DNA of 11,767 bases from Gallionellaceae bacterium (GTDB lineage Bacteria; Pseudomonadota; Gammaproteobacteria; Burkholderiales; Gallionellaceae), in NCBI GenBank assembly GCA_947445045.1, contig CANFCA010000010.1:1-11767 (forward strand). Direction: 5' to 3'. The position numbers were made by a program, and so were the translations under genes. How positions within the stretch are numbered: the first letter of the stretch is position 1; every line of letters begins with the position of its first letter. Positions 1 to 6,600 of the stretch are shown here, piece after piece. Under the pieces are notes generated by a model that saw only the letters and a program-made list of their open reading frames with translations, ran no database searches and was not told the origin of the DNA.

Positions 1-1838
1 CCCAGCAAACCCTTCGCGACACGTTTGGCTACAGCGCATTCCGTGGTGCGCAACAAGCCATCGTTGAGCATGTTGTCGCAGGTGGAGATGCGTTGGTGTT
101 GATGCCGACGGGTGGTGGCAAGTCGCTGTGCTACCAGCTACCAGCTTTATTGCGCGACGGTGTCGGCATCGTGGTGTCGCCGCTGATCGCGTTGATGCAA
201 GATCAAGTTGATGCGCTCAAGCAGCTCGGCGTGCAGGCCGCTTTTCTCAACTCCAGCCTGAGTGCAGATGCGGCACGGGAAATATCACAGCAATTACTGC
301 GCGGTGAGTTGAAGCTGTTGTATGTCGCACCGGAACGGTTGATGACGGAAAGTTTTTTGAATCTGTTGGAGAAGCTGAACGTAAGTTCCCACATCGCCCT
401 GTTCGCCATAGACGAAGCGCACTGCGTCTCACAATGGGGTCACGATTTCCGTCCTGAATACCGCGCGTTAACGGTGTTGCACGAACGCTTCCCCAACGTG
501 CCACGTATCGCGCTTACTGCAACAGCCGATGCCCCGACACGGCGCGAGATTGTTGAGCGGCTGACGTTGGAACAGGCGCAGCAATTCGTCTCCAGCTTTG
601 ACCGCCCCAACATTCGTTATCGCGTCACGCAGAAGAATAATGCGCGGCAGCAATTGCAAACTCTCCTTGAAACTGAACATGCCAATGACGCGGGCATTGT
701 GTATTGCTTGTCGCGCAAGAAAGTTGATGAAACTGCCGCGTGGCTCAAGGAGCAAGGCTGGGACGCATTGCCCTATCACGCCGGGCTGGATGCTACGACA
801 CGCAGCACCAACCAGAAAAAATTCCTGCGTGAAGAAGGTGTCATTATGGTTGCTACCGTTGCGTTTGGTATGGGCATCGACAAGCCCAACGTGCGCTTCG
901 TCGCACACCTCGATCTACCCAAAAGTATGGAAGGTTATTATCAAGAAACCGGACGCGCTGGGCGCGATGGCTTGCCTGCAAACGCGTGGATGGCGTATGG
1001 CTTAGGTGATGTCGTTTCGATGCGGCAAATGCTGCTTTCCGGTGATGCCCCTGAAGAACGTAAACGTGTCGAATTGCAAAAACTCGATGCGCTGCTCGGA
1101 TTCTGCGAATCCACATCCTGTCGCCATCAAACCCTGCTGCGCTATTTCGGCGAAGAACATCCCGGCAATTGCCATGAATGCGACAACTGTCTGTCACCCG
1201 TGGACACTTGGGATGCGACGCAAGCCGCGCAGATGGCATTGTCTTGTGTGTATCGCACGGGGCAACGCTTTGGCGTGGCTCACCTGATTGATGTGCTGAT
1301 TGGAAAGCCCACGGTAAAAGTCGAGCAATTCAACCACCAGCAACTCAGCACCTTCGGTATTGGCAAAGAATTGACGCAAGCGCAATGGAGCAGCGTCTAT
1401 CGCCAACTGGTTGCTGCGGGGCTGCTCAATGTGGATATGGAAGCTTACGGCGGACTGCGCCTCACCGAAACTGCGCGTCCTGTGTTGCGCGGCGAACAAC
1501 CCGTGTGGCTGCGACGAGATGCTGATCCAATTAAACGTAAAGCGCAGCGTACCGAACGTAGCACCAAGTCACGCGAGCCTTTTGCGGGAGCAAGTGATGA
1601 CCCATTATGGATAGCCCTAAAAGCCAAACGGATGGAGCTAGCCCGCGAACAAAGTTTGCCGCCCTATGTGATTTTTCACGATAGTACCTTGTTGGAAATT
1701 CTCAATCGTCGTCCCAATAACCTTAATGAAATGGCACAGATCAGCGGTGTGGGGCAAGCCAAGTTGGAGAAATATGGCGATGCGTTTTTGCAGGTGATAG
1801 TGGATGTAGCGAATGGAGTAGCAGATAATTCTAGTTAG
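1..1838 (+). CDS. recQ: ATP-dependent DNA helicase RecQ (5' end missing)
   Basis: RecQ is a 3'-5' superfamily 2 DNA helicase of recombination and replication-fork repair. The frame is open from nucleotide 3 to the stop at 1836-1838, giving 611 visible residues. E. coli RecQ has 609, so probably only about 15 residues are missing, and the TTG at 93 is internal. Numbering from nucleotide 3, the Walker A motif PTGGGKS is at 35-41, the DEAH box at 137-140 (followed by [12 protein letters not shown]), and the motif VI region [12 protein letters not shown] is intact. The RecQ-Ct zinc site is complete, with C373, C390, C393 and C396 in the family spacing, followed by a winged-helix region. The last ~80 residues form an HRDC domain ([12 protein letters not shown], then [13 protein letters not shown]). 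There is no frameshift. The stop codon lies at the edge of the following palindrome. Confidence 0.97.
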   Translation, partial: QQTLRDTFGYSAFRGAQQAIVEHVVAGGDALVLMPTGGGKSLCYQLPALLRDGVGIVVSPLIALMQDQVDALKQLGVQAAFLNSSLSADAAREISQQLLRGELKLLYVAPERLMTESFLNLLEKLNVSSHIALFAIDEAHCVSQWGHDFRPEYRALTVLHERFPNVPRIALTATADAPTRREIVERLTLEQAQQFVSSFDRPNIRYRVTQKNNARQQLQTLLETEHANDAGIVYCLSRKKVDETAAWLKEQGWDALPYHAGLDATTRSTNQKKFLREEGVIMVATVAFGMGIDKPNVRFVAHLDLPKSMEGYYQETGRAGRDGLPANAWMAYGLGDVVSMRQMLLSGDAPEERKRVELQKLDALLGFCESTSCRHQTLLRYFGEEHPGNCHECDNCLSPVDTWDATQAAQMALSCVYRTGQRFGVAHLIDVLIGKPTVKVEQFNHQQLSTFGIGKELTQAQWSSVYRQLVAAGLLNVDMEAYGGLRLTETARPVLRGEQPVWLRRDADPIKRKAQRTERSTKSREPFAGASDDPLWIALKAKRMELAREQSLPPYVIFHDSTLLEILNRRPNNLNEMAQISGVGQAKLEKYGDAFLQVIVDVANGVADNSS

Positions 1839-1936
1839 ACCGTTCGCCCTGAGCGTAGGTGGGTTTATCGCCGAAATCGAAGGGAGGTGGCTCACACCCT
1901 TCGACTTCGTTTCACTATGCTCAGGGCGAACGGTCT
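1837..1936. repeat. Nested palindromic intergenic repeat after recQ
   Basis: The outer arms 1837-1854 and 1919-1936 are perfect 18-nt reverse complements (AGACCGTTCGCCCTGAGC and its mate). Inside them, 1872-1884 and 1897-1909 form a second pair of 13-nt arms with one mismatch, containing TCGAAGGG/CCCTTCGA. The transcript could fold into a long interrupted hairpin that begins within the recQ stop codon. The GTTCGCCCTGAGC...TCGAAGGG motif resembles a dispersed repeat type I know from many proteobacterial genomes. Whether it is a mobile REP-like element, a transcript stabiliser or a terminator cannot be told from one copy. There is no T-tract beside the stem, which argues against a classical terminator. 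Confidence 0.85.
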
Positions 1937-2035
1937 CTAATAAATAATTCGAGATTGATGCATCTCATCACTTAAGGCAAGATGCGCGCTAGCAATTTTC
2001 TTAACCAAGATTCAGTAAAAGATTAGAGAGCAAAT

Positions 2036-2737
2036 ATGGGCGCACAGTGGAAAGCTAGACACAAAGAAATCGCAGCAAATGCCAAGGGTCGCATCTTCGG
2101 CAAATTGTCCAAAGAAATTATGGTCGCGGCGCGCTCAGGTGCTGACCCCGACATGAATCCACGGTTACGCCTATTGGTCGAACAAGCAAAAAAAGTATCC
2201 ATGCCAAAAGAGACGTTGGATCGTGCCATCAAAAAGGGCGCGGGTCTGCTCGATGGCGGCGTGAGCTTGGAACGGCTCACCTACGAAGGTTTTGCGCCAC
2301 ATAAAGTGCCAGTGATTGTTGAATGTTTAACGGACAATGCGAACCGCACCTACCCTAACATCCGTGTGCTATTTCGCAAGGGACAACTGGGCGCAGCAGG
2401 TTCGGTCTCTTGGGATTTCAACTACCAAGGCATGATAGAGGCGAGCTCAACTTCAAAAGATGCGGATGCAGAACTCGCCGCCATTGAAGCGGGTGCGCAA
2501 GATTTTGAAGCGGGCGAAGAGGGAGCAACGCTCTTTTTAACGGATTCCACTGACCTTGATGCCGTGTGCAAAGCTCTACCCTCGCACGGTTTTACTGTGC
2601 AATCCGCCCAGCTAGGTTATCGTCCAAAAAATACCGTCACACTCAGCGATGCTGAACGCGAGGAAGTAGAAGCATTCCTAGAGGCGATTGATGCAGACGA
2701 CGATGTGCAGAATGTTTATGTGGGGTTGGCTGGGTAA
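2036..2737 (+). CDS. YebC/PmpR (TACO1) family protein, non-canonical paralogue type
   Basis: This 233-residue protein has the YebC/TACO1 layout. An N-terminal helical domain (about 1-75) contains [20 protein letters not shown] and [13 protein letters not shown]. Two alpha/beta domains follow, with [23 protein letters not shown] and [10 protein letters not shown] in the middle and an acidic C-terminus ([13 protein letters not shown]). Family members have been described as DNA-binding regulators (PmpR) and, more recently, as ribosome-associated factors easing synthesis of difficult peptide stretches; which applies here is unknown. The start MGAQWK differs from the canonical MAGHSKW of the copy usually found near ruvC, so this is probably a second paralogue of the YeeN kind. 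The ATG at 2036 is preceded by AGAGAG at a workable distance. It stands alone between recQ and a small ORF. Confidence 0.9.
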   Translation: MGAQWKARHKEIAANAKGRIFGKLSKEIMVAARSGADPDMNPRLRLLVEQAKKVSMPKETLDRAIKKGAGLLDGGVSLERLTYEGFAPHKVPVIVECLTDNANRTYPNIRVLFRKGQLGAAGSVSWDFNYQGMIEASSTSKDADAELAAIEAGAQDFEAGEEGATLFLTDSTDLDAVCKALPSHGFTVQSAQLGYRPKNTVTLSDAEREEVEAFLEAIDADDDVQNVYVGLAG

Positions 2738-2818
2738 CTAGCTACCCTCGGATGCTTCAGTTATGATGGCTTCGTGAACTATTAACTTAAACTGACGTAA
2801 CAAAGAAAGGGGTATCTC

Positions 2819-2959
2819 ATGTTGTTATTACTACTGTATTACGCAGTTGCAATCACCATACTGGTTCTGCACTTTACGGGCTACCTCGCACGCAATAATT
2901 TGGAATGGCTGGTGCTGGTGCTTGCGGTCTCAGTTTTCCCTGCGGTTATCTATCTCTAG
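2819..2959 (+). CDS. Small two-helix membrane protein (hypothetical, 46 aa)
   Basis: An ATG at 2819 opens a 46-codon frame ending at TAG 2957-2959. It is preceded by AAAGGGG about 6 nt upstream, a reasonable ribosome binding site. The product is almost wholly hydrophobic: a first segment at about residues 2-20 (beginning MLLLLLYYAV), a short charged turn (GYLARNNLEW, 21-30), and a second segment at about 31-46 ending in AVIYL. This is the profile of a two-pass inner-membrane small protein. I do not recognise the family. It lies in a 276-nt gap between two same-strand genes. Leader and trailer sequences show no strong promoter. It could be a chance ORF, but the Shine-Dalgarno sequence and clean helix-turn-helix hydropathy favour a real gene. 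Confidence 0.5.
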   Translation: MLLLLLYYAVAITILVLHFTGYLARNNLEWLVLVLAVSVFPAVIYL

Positions 2960-2966
2960 CATTTTT

Positions 2967-2999
2967 GTAGCAGCTGCAAGCTACCCAAGTTTTATTTTT
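2967..2999 (+). terminator. Weak candidate terminator before the nucleotidyltransferase
   Basis: GTAGC (2967-2971) and GCTAC (2980-2984) can pair around an 8-nt loop, and a T-rich run (2990-2999, broken by one A) follows after a short gap. The five-pair stem and the gap before the T-run make this a poor Rho-independent terminator. It is offered only as the best candidate for separating the small membrane ORF from the next gene. Confidence 0.25.
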
Positions 3000-3013
3000 C
3001 GTAAAGTGAGCTG

Positions 3014-3514
3014 ATGAAAATCGCAGAACTCTTGCAATCGCTATCAGACAATCACGTTCAATATGTGCTGGTAGGCGGCTTGGCAGTTCAGTTACACGGT
3101 TTTTTACGTTCCACTTTTGATATTGATTTGGTTCTGGCGATGGACGATGAGAATCTCGTTCGCTTTATTGCCGTAGCGAACCGATTCGAATTGATTCCTG
3201 CGATACCCGTGTCAATTGATTCACTCAGAAATAGCCAGCAAATTGATCAGTGGTATGTCGAAAAAGGTATGTTGGCGTTTGCGCTAAGAGAGCCGCAAGT
3301 AGGCGGTAGTGTGGTGGATATTTTAGTTCGTCCAGAAGTGCCTTTTGAGAATCTTAAGGCCAACGCCACGGTCGGCGAATTATTTGGGCGACAAGTGCGC
3401 ATTGCTTCGATTGAGGATTTGTTGGTGATGAAGCGAATCGCAAATCGTCCCAAAGATAAGCTCGACATCATTGCATTAGAAAAAATCGTGCGAGGAGAAG
3501 ATCCCAATGTTTGA
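3014..3514 (+). CDS. MNT-type nucleotidyltransferase-fold protein (toxin-antitoxin-like)
   Basis: The 166-residue protein carries the minimal nucleotidyltransferase signature. VLVGGLAVQLHG has the GG at 21-22, DID follows at 36-38 within RSTFDIDLVL, and a likely third acidic residue is D102 in VVDILV. The C-terminal part (IASIEDLLVMKR, then RPKDKLDIIAL) is typical of the AbiEii/DUF6036-like group, where such proteins often occur in toxin-antitoxin or phage-defence pairs. The ATG at 3014 has a GTGAG-type site just upstream. The gene overlaps the next one by 8 nt, so the two are probably translated together. All three candidate catalytic acids are present, so it may be active, transferring a nucleotide to a protein or tRNA, but the substrate is unknown. 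Confidence 0.75.
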   Translation: MKIAELLQSLSDNHVQYVLVGGLAVQLHGFLRSTFDIDLVLAMDDENLVRFIAVANRFELIPAIPVSIDSLRNSQQIDQWYVEKGMLAFALREPQVGGSVVDILVRPEVPFENLKANATVGELFGRQVRIASIEDLLVMKRIANRPKDKLDIIALEKIVRGEDPNV

Positions 3515-3698
3515 AGTTAAAATGCAATCAAACAAAGTAATTCCTGAGCATTTAATGCGGAGCCGATTAGCTCAGTCTGAGCAGATGCGGGAGTTTTTTA
3601 TTCAGATGTGGCTGCAAAATCCAGCCTTGGCAAAACAAGGCGGCAGCAAGGTGCAGAGCCTGTTATCTTCCATTCCTGTTAGCAATAAGCGCGCTTGA
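3507..3698 (+). CDS. Small partner protein of the nucleotidyltransferase (hypothetical, 63 aa)
   Basis: The start ATG 3507 lies inside the last codons of the nucleotidyltransferase gene (8-nt overlap). A strong GAGGAG site at 3492-3497, placed inside that gene, decides this start. The product is a short, soluble, probably helical polypeptide (SRLAQSEQMREFFIQMWLQN in the middle) with no cysteine motif, signal peptide or membrane segment. I do not recognise the family. The tight coupling suggests a partner of the upstream enzyme, possibly its target, cofactor or antidote, but this is inference from layout only. It ends 4 nt before the convergent anti-sigma gene. Confidence 0.6.
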   Translation: MFEVKMQSNKVIPEHLMRSRLAQSEQMREFFIQMWLQNPALAKQGGSKVQSLLSSIPVSNKRA

Positions 3699-3702
3699 GA
3701 GC

Positions 3703-3876
3703 TTACTTTTCCAAATAACTGCGGCACGCTTCACGCATCACCGTCATCTGCTTGGAAAAATTACTGCAGCCATGACAAATCAACAAATGCAGCTTTAACG
3801 AAATTATTTCACGCAAAGTCATTTTGCGATCTAAGGCTTGCGAGAGCAATTCAGATGCTTGTTTGCAATTCAACAT
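3703..3876 (-). CDS. Zinc-finger anti-sigma factor (ZAS/zf-HC2 type, 57 aa)
   Basis: This is probably the cytoplasmic anti-sigma factor that holds the adjacent ECF factor inactive. I chose the ATG at 3876, which overlaps the sigma stop as TGATG and follows a purine-rich AAAGGGGG; an in-frame ATG at 3900 would extend it into sigma. The protein begins MLNCKQASELLSQALDR and has the zinc-binding pattern H-x3-C-x2-C (LHLLICHGC), which with the N-terminal Cys gives a ZAS-type set of ligands. At 57 residues with no membrane segment, it is a soluble minimal anti-sigma like MseR of Neisseria, as I recall it. Sensing would be through the zinc thiolates (metal or oxidant). It can be made both from the sigma transcript and from the internal promoter at 3986-3958. 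Confidence 0.85.
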   Translation of the reverse strand: MLNCKQASELLSQALDRKMTLREIISLKLHLLICHGCSNFSKQMTVMREACRSYLEK

Positions 3877-4457
3877 CACGCCCCCTTTCTTCCAAACCAT
3901 TGTAGTTCCAAACATTCGCGCAACGCGAGTCTGGCACGATGTAACAGTACCCAGCAGTTAGTCGTGGAAATCACCAATTCCTTACAAATTTCTTCTGTGC
4001 TCATGTCCATAAATTCTCGCATCATAAAAGCTTGCGCGCTGTTCAACGGCATACGCTGGTTACATTGCTCGAATACTTGCCAGAATTTTTGATCTTCAAA
4101 TGATTGCGCAGGGTTGGCCCAAGCTTGTGGCGGACTTACCCAATGCCCATGCTCTTCAAACGATTCAGCGCAAATGTTTTCATACGGATCTTGCTCATCA
4201 TCGGTATTAGGCAGTTCGCCTTCGCGTTGTTGTTTGCGACGCAGATCGAGAATTTTGTGTTTGATGATGCCCGTCAGCCAAGTGCGCAAGGTTGATTGCC
4301 CGGAAAATTTATCGCGGCTTTCCACCGCAACCAGCAGCGTTTCTTGCACCACATCTTCCGCCAAGTGTGGGTCACGCAATTGCAACATGGCATAGCGTAA
4401 AAGGTAACTGCGCTGTTCTTGCAGGTCATCTATGTCTTGCTGCTTGGCTTGATTCAT
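3876..4457 (-). CDS. ECF RNA polymerase sigma factor
   Basis: This 193-residue group IV sigma factor contains only the two core domains. Region 2 spans about residues 17-77 (LRYAMLQLRDPHLAEDVVQE, then the promoter-melting and -10-binding stretch FSGQSTLRTWLTGIIKHKILDLRR). An acidic linker follows at 80-120. Region 4 spans about 126-185, with its helix-turn-helix in STEEICKELVISTTNCWVLL. It is divergent from a DUF2282/DUF692/DUF2063 operon and overlaps an anti-sigma gene, the usual setting for ECF factors controlling bufferin genes. A consensus-like TATAAT sits 6 nt before the ATG and no Shine-Dalgarno sequence is visible, so the mRNA may be leaderless. The coding sequence of region 4 contains an apparent promoter of the sigma factor's own type. 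Confidence 0.93.
   Translation of the reverse strand: MNQAKQQDIDDLQEQRSYLLRYAMLQLRDPHLAEDVVQETLLVAVESRDKFSGQSTLRTWLTGIIKHKILDLRRKQQREGELPNTDDEQDPYENICAESFEEHGHWVSPPQAWANPAQSFEDQKFWQVFEQCNQRMPLNSAQAFMMREFMDMSTEEICKELVISTTNCWVLLHRARLALRECLELQWFGRKGA
3958..3986 (-). promoter_or_regulatory. Internal ECF-type promoter for the anti-sigma gene (candidate)
   Basis: On the minus strand, TGTAAGG (3986-3980) is followed after exactly 15 nt by CGACTAA (3964-3958). This matches the bufA promoter at all 14 defined positions and in spacing. It lies within codons 158-167 of the sigma gene, pointing towards the anti-sigma start about 80 nt downstream. It would give an anti-sigma transcript made by the sigma factor itself. 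Confidence 0.6.
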
Positions 4458-4463
4458 GGCGAG

Positions 4464-4469
4464 ATTATA
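4464..4469 (-). promoter_or_regulatory. -10 element (TATAAT) of the sigma-factor gene
   Basis: A perfect TATAAT reads on the minus strand at 4469-4464. The hexamer ends 6 nt before the ATG, so a start site at the usual distance would fall on or next to the A of the start codon, giving a leaderless message. No good -35 is present (TTACAA, 19 nt upstream, is the best), so the promoter is probably weak or assisted. It overlaps the divergent ECF promoter region. Confidence 0.45.
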
Positions 4470-4489
4470 TCTGCTAGCGTAAAATTCTT

Positions 4490-4519
4490 TGTAAGGTTTG
4501 GGAAACTCGTGCGACTAAG
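4490..4519 (+). promoter_or_regulatory. ECF-type promoter of the bufferin operon
   Basis: TGTAAGG (4490-4496), 15-nt spacer, CGACTAAG (4512-4519). The -35 resembles the GTAAC-type elements of related ECF factors. The same pattern and spacing recurs before msrB and within the sigma gene. The predicted leader to the bufA ATG at 4570 is about 45 nt and ends with AGGAG at a good distance. Confidence 0.75.
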
Positions 4520-4569
4520 CCTCTGACACGCATACGCTGTCATTACTTTTACCCTACAGGAGAAACATC

Positions 4570-4875
4570 ATGAATCAAACTGATATGACAATTCGTACGG
4601 CTATCGCTGGTTTATTGGCTTTAGGCTTGGCAGCCACAACTACCTCTGCATTCGCTGCTAAAGGCGATATGGAGAAATGCGCAGGCATCGCAAAGGCAGG
4701 CTTGAATGATTGCGCTTCTGCAGGCAACTCATGCCAAGGCCACACCACCAAAGATAACGAAAAAGACGCGTGGATTTCTGTGCCTAAAGGTACTTGCGCA
4801 AAAATCACTGGTGGATCGGTGGTTGCAAAAATGGACAAGGACGGCATGGAAAAAGATGGTATGAAAAAGATGTAA
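4570..4875 (+). CDS. bufA: Bufferin-type RiPP precursor (DUF2282 protein)
   Basis: This 101-residue precursor has a Sec signal peptide: hydrophobic core about 9-25 and likely cleavage after AFA at residue 29. The mature part carries four cysteines, C37, C48, C55 and C76, in the DUF2282 framework (EKCAGIAKAGLNDC; AWISVPKGTC). In characterised bufferins, core cysteines are converted by the MNIO enzyme to thiooxazole-type heterocycles and the exported product binds copper; I infer the same here from the operon. Unusually, the C-terminus is a Lys/Asp/Met-rich tail (86-101) with two KDGM units at 90-93 and 95-98 and four methionines, a possible extra Cu(I) site. The start is fixed by AGGAG 7 nt upstream, and the ECF-type promoter lies at 4490-4519. 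Confidence 0.9.
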   Translation: MNQTDMTIRTAIAGLLALGLAATTTSAFAAKGDMEKCAGIAKAGLNDCASAGNSCQGHTTKDNEKDAWISVPKGTCAKITGGSVVAKMDKDGMEKDGMKKM

Positions 4876-4880
4876 TTGCC

Positions 4881-5747
4881 ATGAACTCAAACTCATCCTC
4901 GCAACACAACTCTCCGCTTCAATCTTCCATCATTAGCGGGGTGGGGGTGGGTTTGCGTACTCCGCATTACCCCGAATTTATTAGCTCACGCCCCGATGTG
5001 GCGTGGTTGGAAGTACACAGTGAAAATTATTTTGGCGAGGGTCCCGGTGTTGTCATGCTGGAAAAAATTCGCGCCGATTACCCAATCAGTCTGCATGGCG
5101 TGGGTTTGTCGCTAGGGTCTGCCGATGTTTTAGATGACCATCACTTAAAGCAACTTCAGCAACTCATCACACGCATTTCGCCCAGCCTCGTTTCCGAACA
5201 TTTGTGTTGGGGCGCATTGGGTGGTCGTCATTTGAATGATTTGATACCCATGCCGTATAGCAAAGCAGCATTAAATTTGATGTGTGAACGTGTCGATGAA
5301 GTTCAGGAGTTTTTAGGTCAGCGCATCTTGATCGAAAACGTCTCCAGCTATTTACGCTGGCAAAACGAAGAACTCAGCGAATGGGATTTTGTCGCCACAC
5401 TGGCTAGACGAACTGGTTGCGGTTTACTGTTGGATGTAAACAATATCTATGTCAGCTCCATCAATCATGACTTTGATGCGCGCGAATACTTGGCAGCGAT
5501 GCCTGCCGACAACGTGTTGGAAATTCATCTAGCTGGATATGAAACGCAACAAGGTTGTTTGATTGACACACACAGTCGTCCTGTGTGTGCTGAAGTGTGG
5601 CAACTGTATCGGGAGGCCATCCAGATGATTGGTGCTAAGCCGACGCTTATCGAGTGGGACAGCGATATTCCACCATTGGAAACATTGCTAGCCGAAGCAG
5701 CAATCGCTAAAAATATTTTGGAGCAAGAGCATGCCCAATTTGTTTGA
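4881..5747 (+). CDS. bufB: MNIO-family enzyme, bufferin maturase (DUF692)
   Basis: This 288-residue TIM-barrel enzyme belongs to the multinuclear non-heme iron oxidative family (relative of MbnB) and is expected to modify cysteines of BufA using iron and O2 in the cytoplasm. Conserved acid and His residues lie in the usual blocks: HSENYF (E48), SLHGVGLSLG (H72), SEHLCWG (H107), LIENVSSYL (E152), LLLDVNNIYV (D185, N187), EIHLAGY (H216) and IEWDSDIPP (E258), with a further His at 231. The length is normal for the family. The ATG at 4881 lies 5 nt after the bufA stop and has only a poor Shine-Dalgarno, suggesting reinitiation after bufA. The open frame extends back to 4794, but that part overlaps bufA and is unlike the family. 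Confidence 0.93.
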   Translation: MNSNSSSQHNSPLQSSIISGVGVGLRTPHYPEFISSRPDVAWLEVHSENYFGEGPGVVMLEKIRADYPISLHGVGLSLGSADVLDDHHLKQLQQLITRISPSLVSEHLCWGALGGRHLNDLIPMPYSKAALNLMCERVDEVQEFLGQRILIENVSSYLRWQNEELSEWDFVATLARRTGCGLLLDVNNIYVSSINHDFDAREYLAAMPADNVLEIHLAGYETQQGCLIDTHSRPVCAEVWQLYREAIQMIGAKPTLIEWDSDIPPLETLLAEAAIAKNILEQEHAQFV

Positions 5748-6501
5748 ACAACAATCACAATTCATCAACGCACTGTTCAACCCTTCTCAAGATATTGAGA
5801 TGATGTTGCAATCAACGCAAGGCAGCCATGTCGCTGCTGGCTTAGCCATCTATCGCAACAATGTATTCAGCAACTATCGCCGCGTATTGAGCAGCGTTTA
5901 CCCGGTCATTCAACGTCTGGTAGGCGATGGATTTTTTACTGCTGTGTGCGATGACTATATTCATGACACACCTTCATGGAGCGGCGACGTGCGCAACTAC
6001 GGTGAGGCATTTGCAGATTTTTTAAGAACGCATCCATCGCTGACAGACTTGGTTTACCTACCCGGTGTGGCACGCATCGAATGGGCGTGTCATCAAGTGC
6101 TGAACAAGCCTGAATCAGAAAAATTCGAAGTGGCGCAACTGGCTACGATACCTGCCGAGCAGCTTGCTCAATCGCGTATCGAATTATGTGTAGCCAGTGC
6201 ATTAGCCTCATCACCTTATCCCTCAGTCACCATTTGGCAGACCAACCAACCTGATTATGAGGGAGATGGTAATGTTGATTTGAATGCAGGTGCGGAATAT
6301 GGTCTCGTGTTGCGCGCACAATTCAAAGTGACATTGCACCCGCTAAGCGCGGCTGAATTTGAATTCTTATCGCAACTCAGTCAGCACAAGACTTTGGTAG
6401 AAGCTTTGCAAACCGCGCAATCCATAGCGGCGGATTTTGATTTGGCCGGTTGTTTGATGCGTCACATTAGTAATGGTGCAATCAGCCGCATTGGAGCTTA
6501 A
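5731..6501 (+). CDS. bufC: Bufferin maturation partner protein (DUF2063)
   Basis: This 256-residue protein has the DUF2063 N-terminal domain (about 5-100: LAIYRNNVFSNYRRVLSSVYPVI and DFLRTHPSL, with the characteristic YLPGVARIEWA near 108-118) and a variable C-terminal half. In DUF692 systems it is the partner that presents the precursor peptide to the MNIO enzyme; that role is assigned by analogy. The start lies 17 nt inside bufB, with GGAG placed 7 nt before the ATG, so translation is coupled to the enzyme. No signal peptide or membrane segment is visible, in line with a cytoplasmic complex. It ends just before a palindromic repeat that separates it from the DoxX gene. Confidence 0.9.
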   Translation: MPNLFEQQSQFINALFNPSQDIEMMLQSTQGSHVAAGLAIYRNNVFSNYRRVLSSVYPVIQRLVGDGFFTAVCDDYIHDTPSWSGDVRNYGEAFADFLRTHPSLTDLVYLPGVARIEWACHQVLNKPESEKFEVAQLATIPAEQLAQSRIELCVASALASSPYPSVTIWQTNQPDYEGDGNVDLNAGAEYGLVLRAQFKVTLHPLSAAEFEFLSQLSQHKTLVEALQTAQSIAADFDLAGCLMRHISNGAISRIGA

Positions 6502-6509
6502 TTTTTGTA

Positions 6510-6565
6510 TGGAGTGCGGCGACATGTCGCCGCTTTTTCAAAGCGCAGACGAGTCAGCGCACTCC
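6510..6565. repeat. Imperfect palindromic repeat between bufC and doxX
   Basis: The ends TGGAGTGCG (6510-6518) and CGCACTCCA (6557-6565) are perfect complements. The inner parts (CGACATGTCGCCGCTTT and AAAGCGCAGACGAGTC) are degenerate complements that keep several pairings. This resembles a repeat family found in many proteobacteria in the form GGAGTGCGGCGACATGTCGCC. The divergence between arms suggests an old copy. It could partly terminate or stabilise the bufABC message before doxX. Confidence 0.7.
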
Positions 6566-6600
6566 AAAATTGGCGTAAATAATTTTCATTGGAGGCAGAA

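Noticed and set aside
93..1838. TTG at 93 as the start of recQ
   Set aside because: The frame stays open to the window edge and the upstream residues ([13 protein letters not shown]) are conserved RecQ sequence.
3877..3915. Longer anti-sigma starts at 3915 or 3900
   Set aside because: They lie in the sigma coding region. The ATG at 3876 has the stop-start overlap, a purine-rich site and the family N-terminus MLNC.
4530..4558. Minus-strand TGTAGGG-N15-CGTATGC upstream of the sigma gene, considered as an autoregulatory ECF promoter
   Set aside because: The -35 matches 6 of 7 but the -10 only 3 of 7 positions, so it is not convincing beside the three near-exact sites.
4794..4880. N-terminal extension of bufB overlapping bufA
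   Set aside because: It overlaps the bufA coding region and is unlike the DUF692 N-terminus. The ATG at 4881 gives normal family length.
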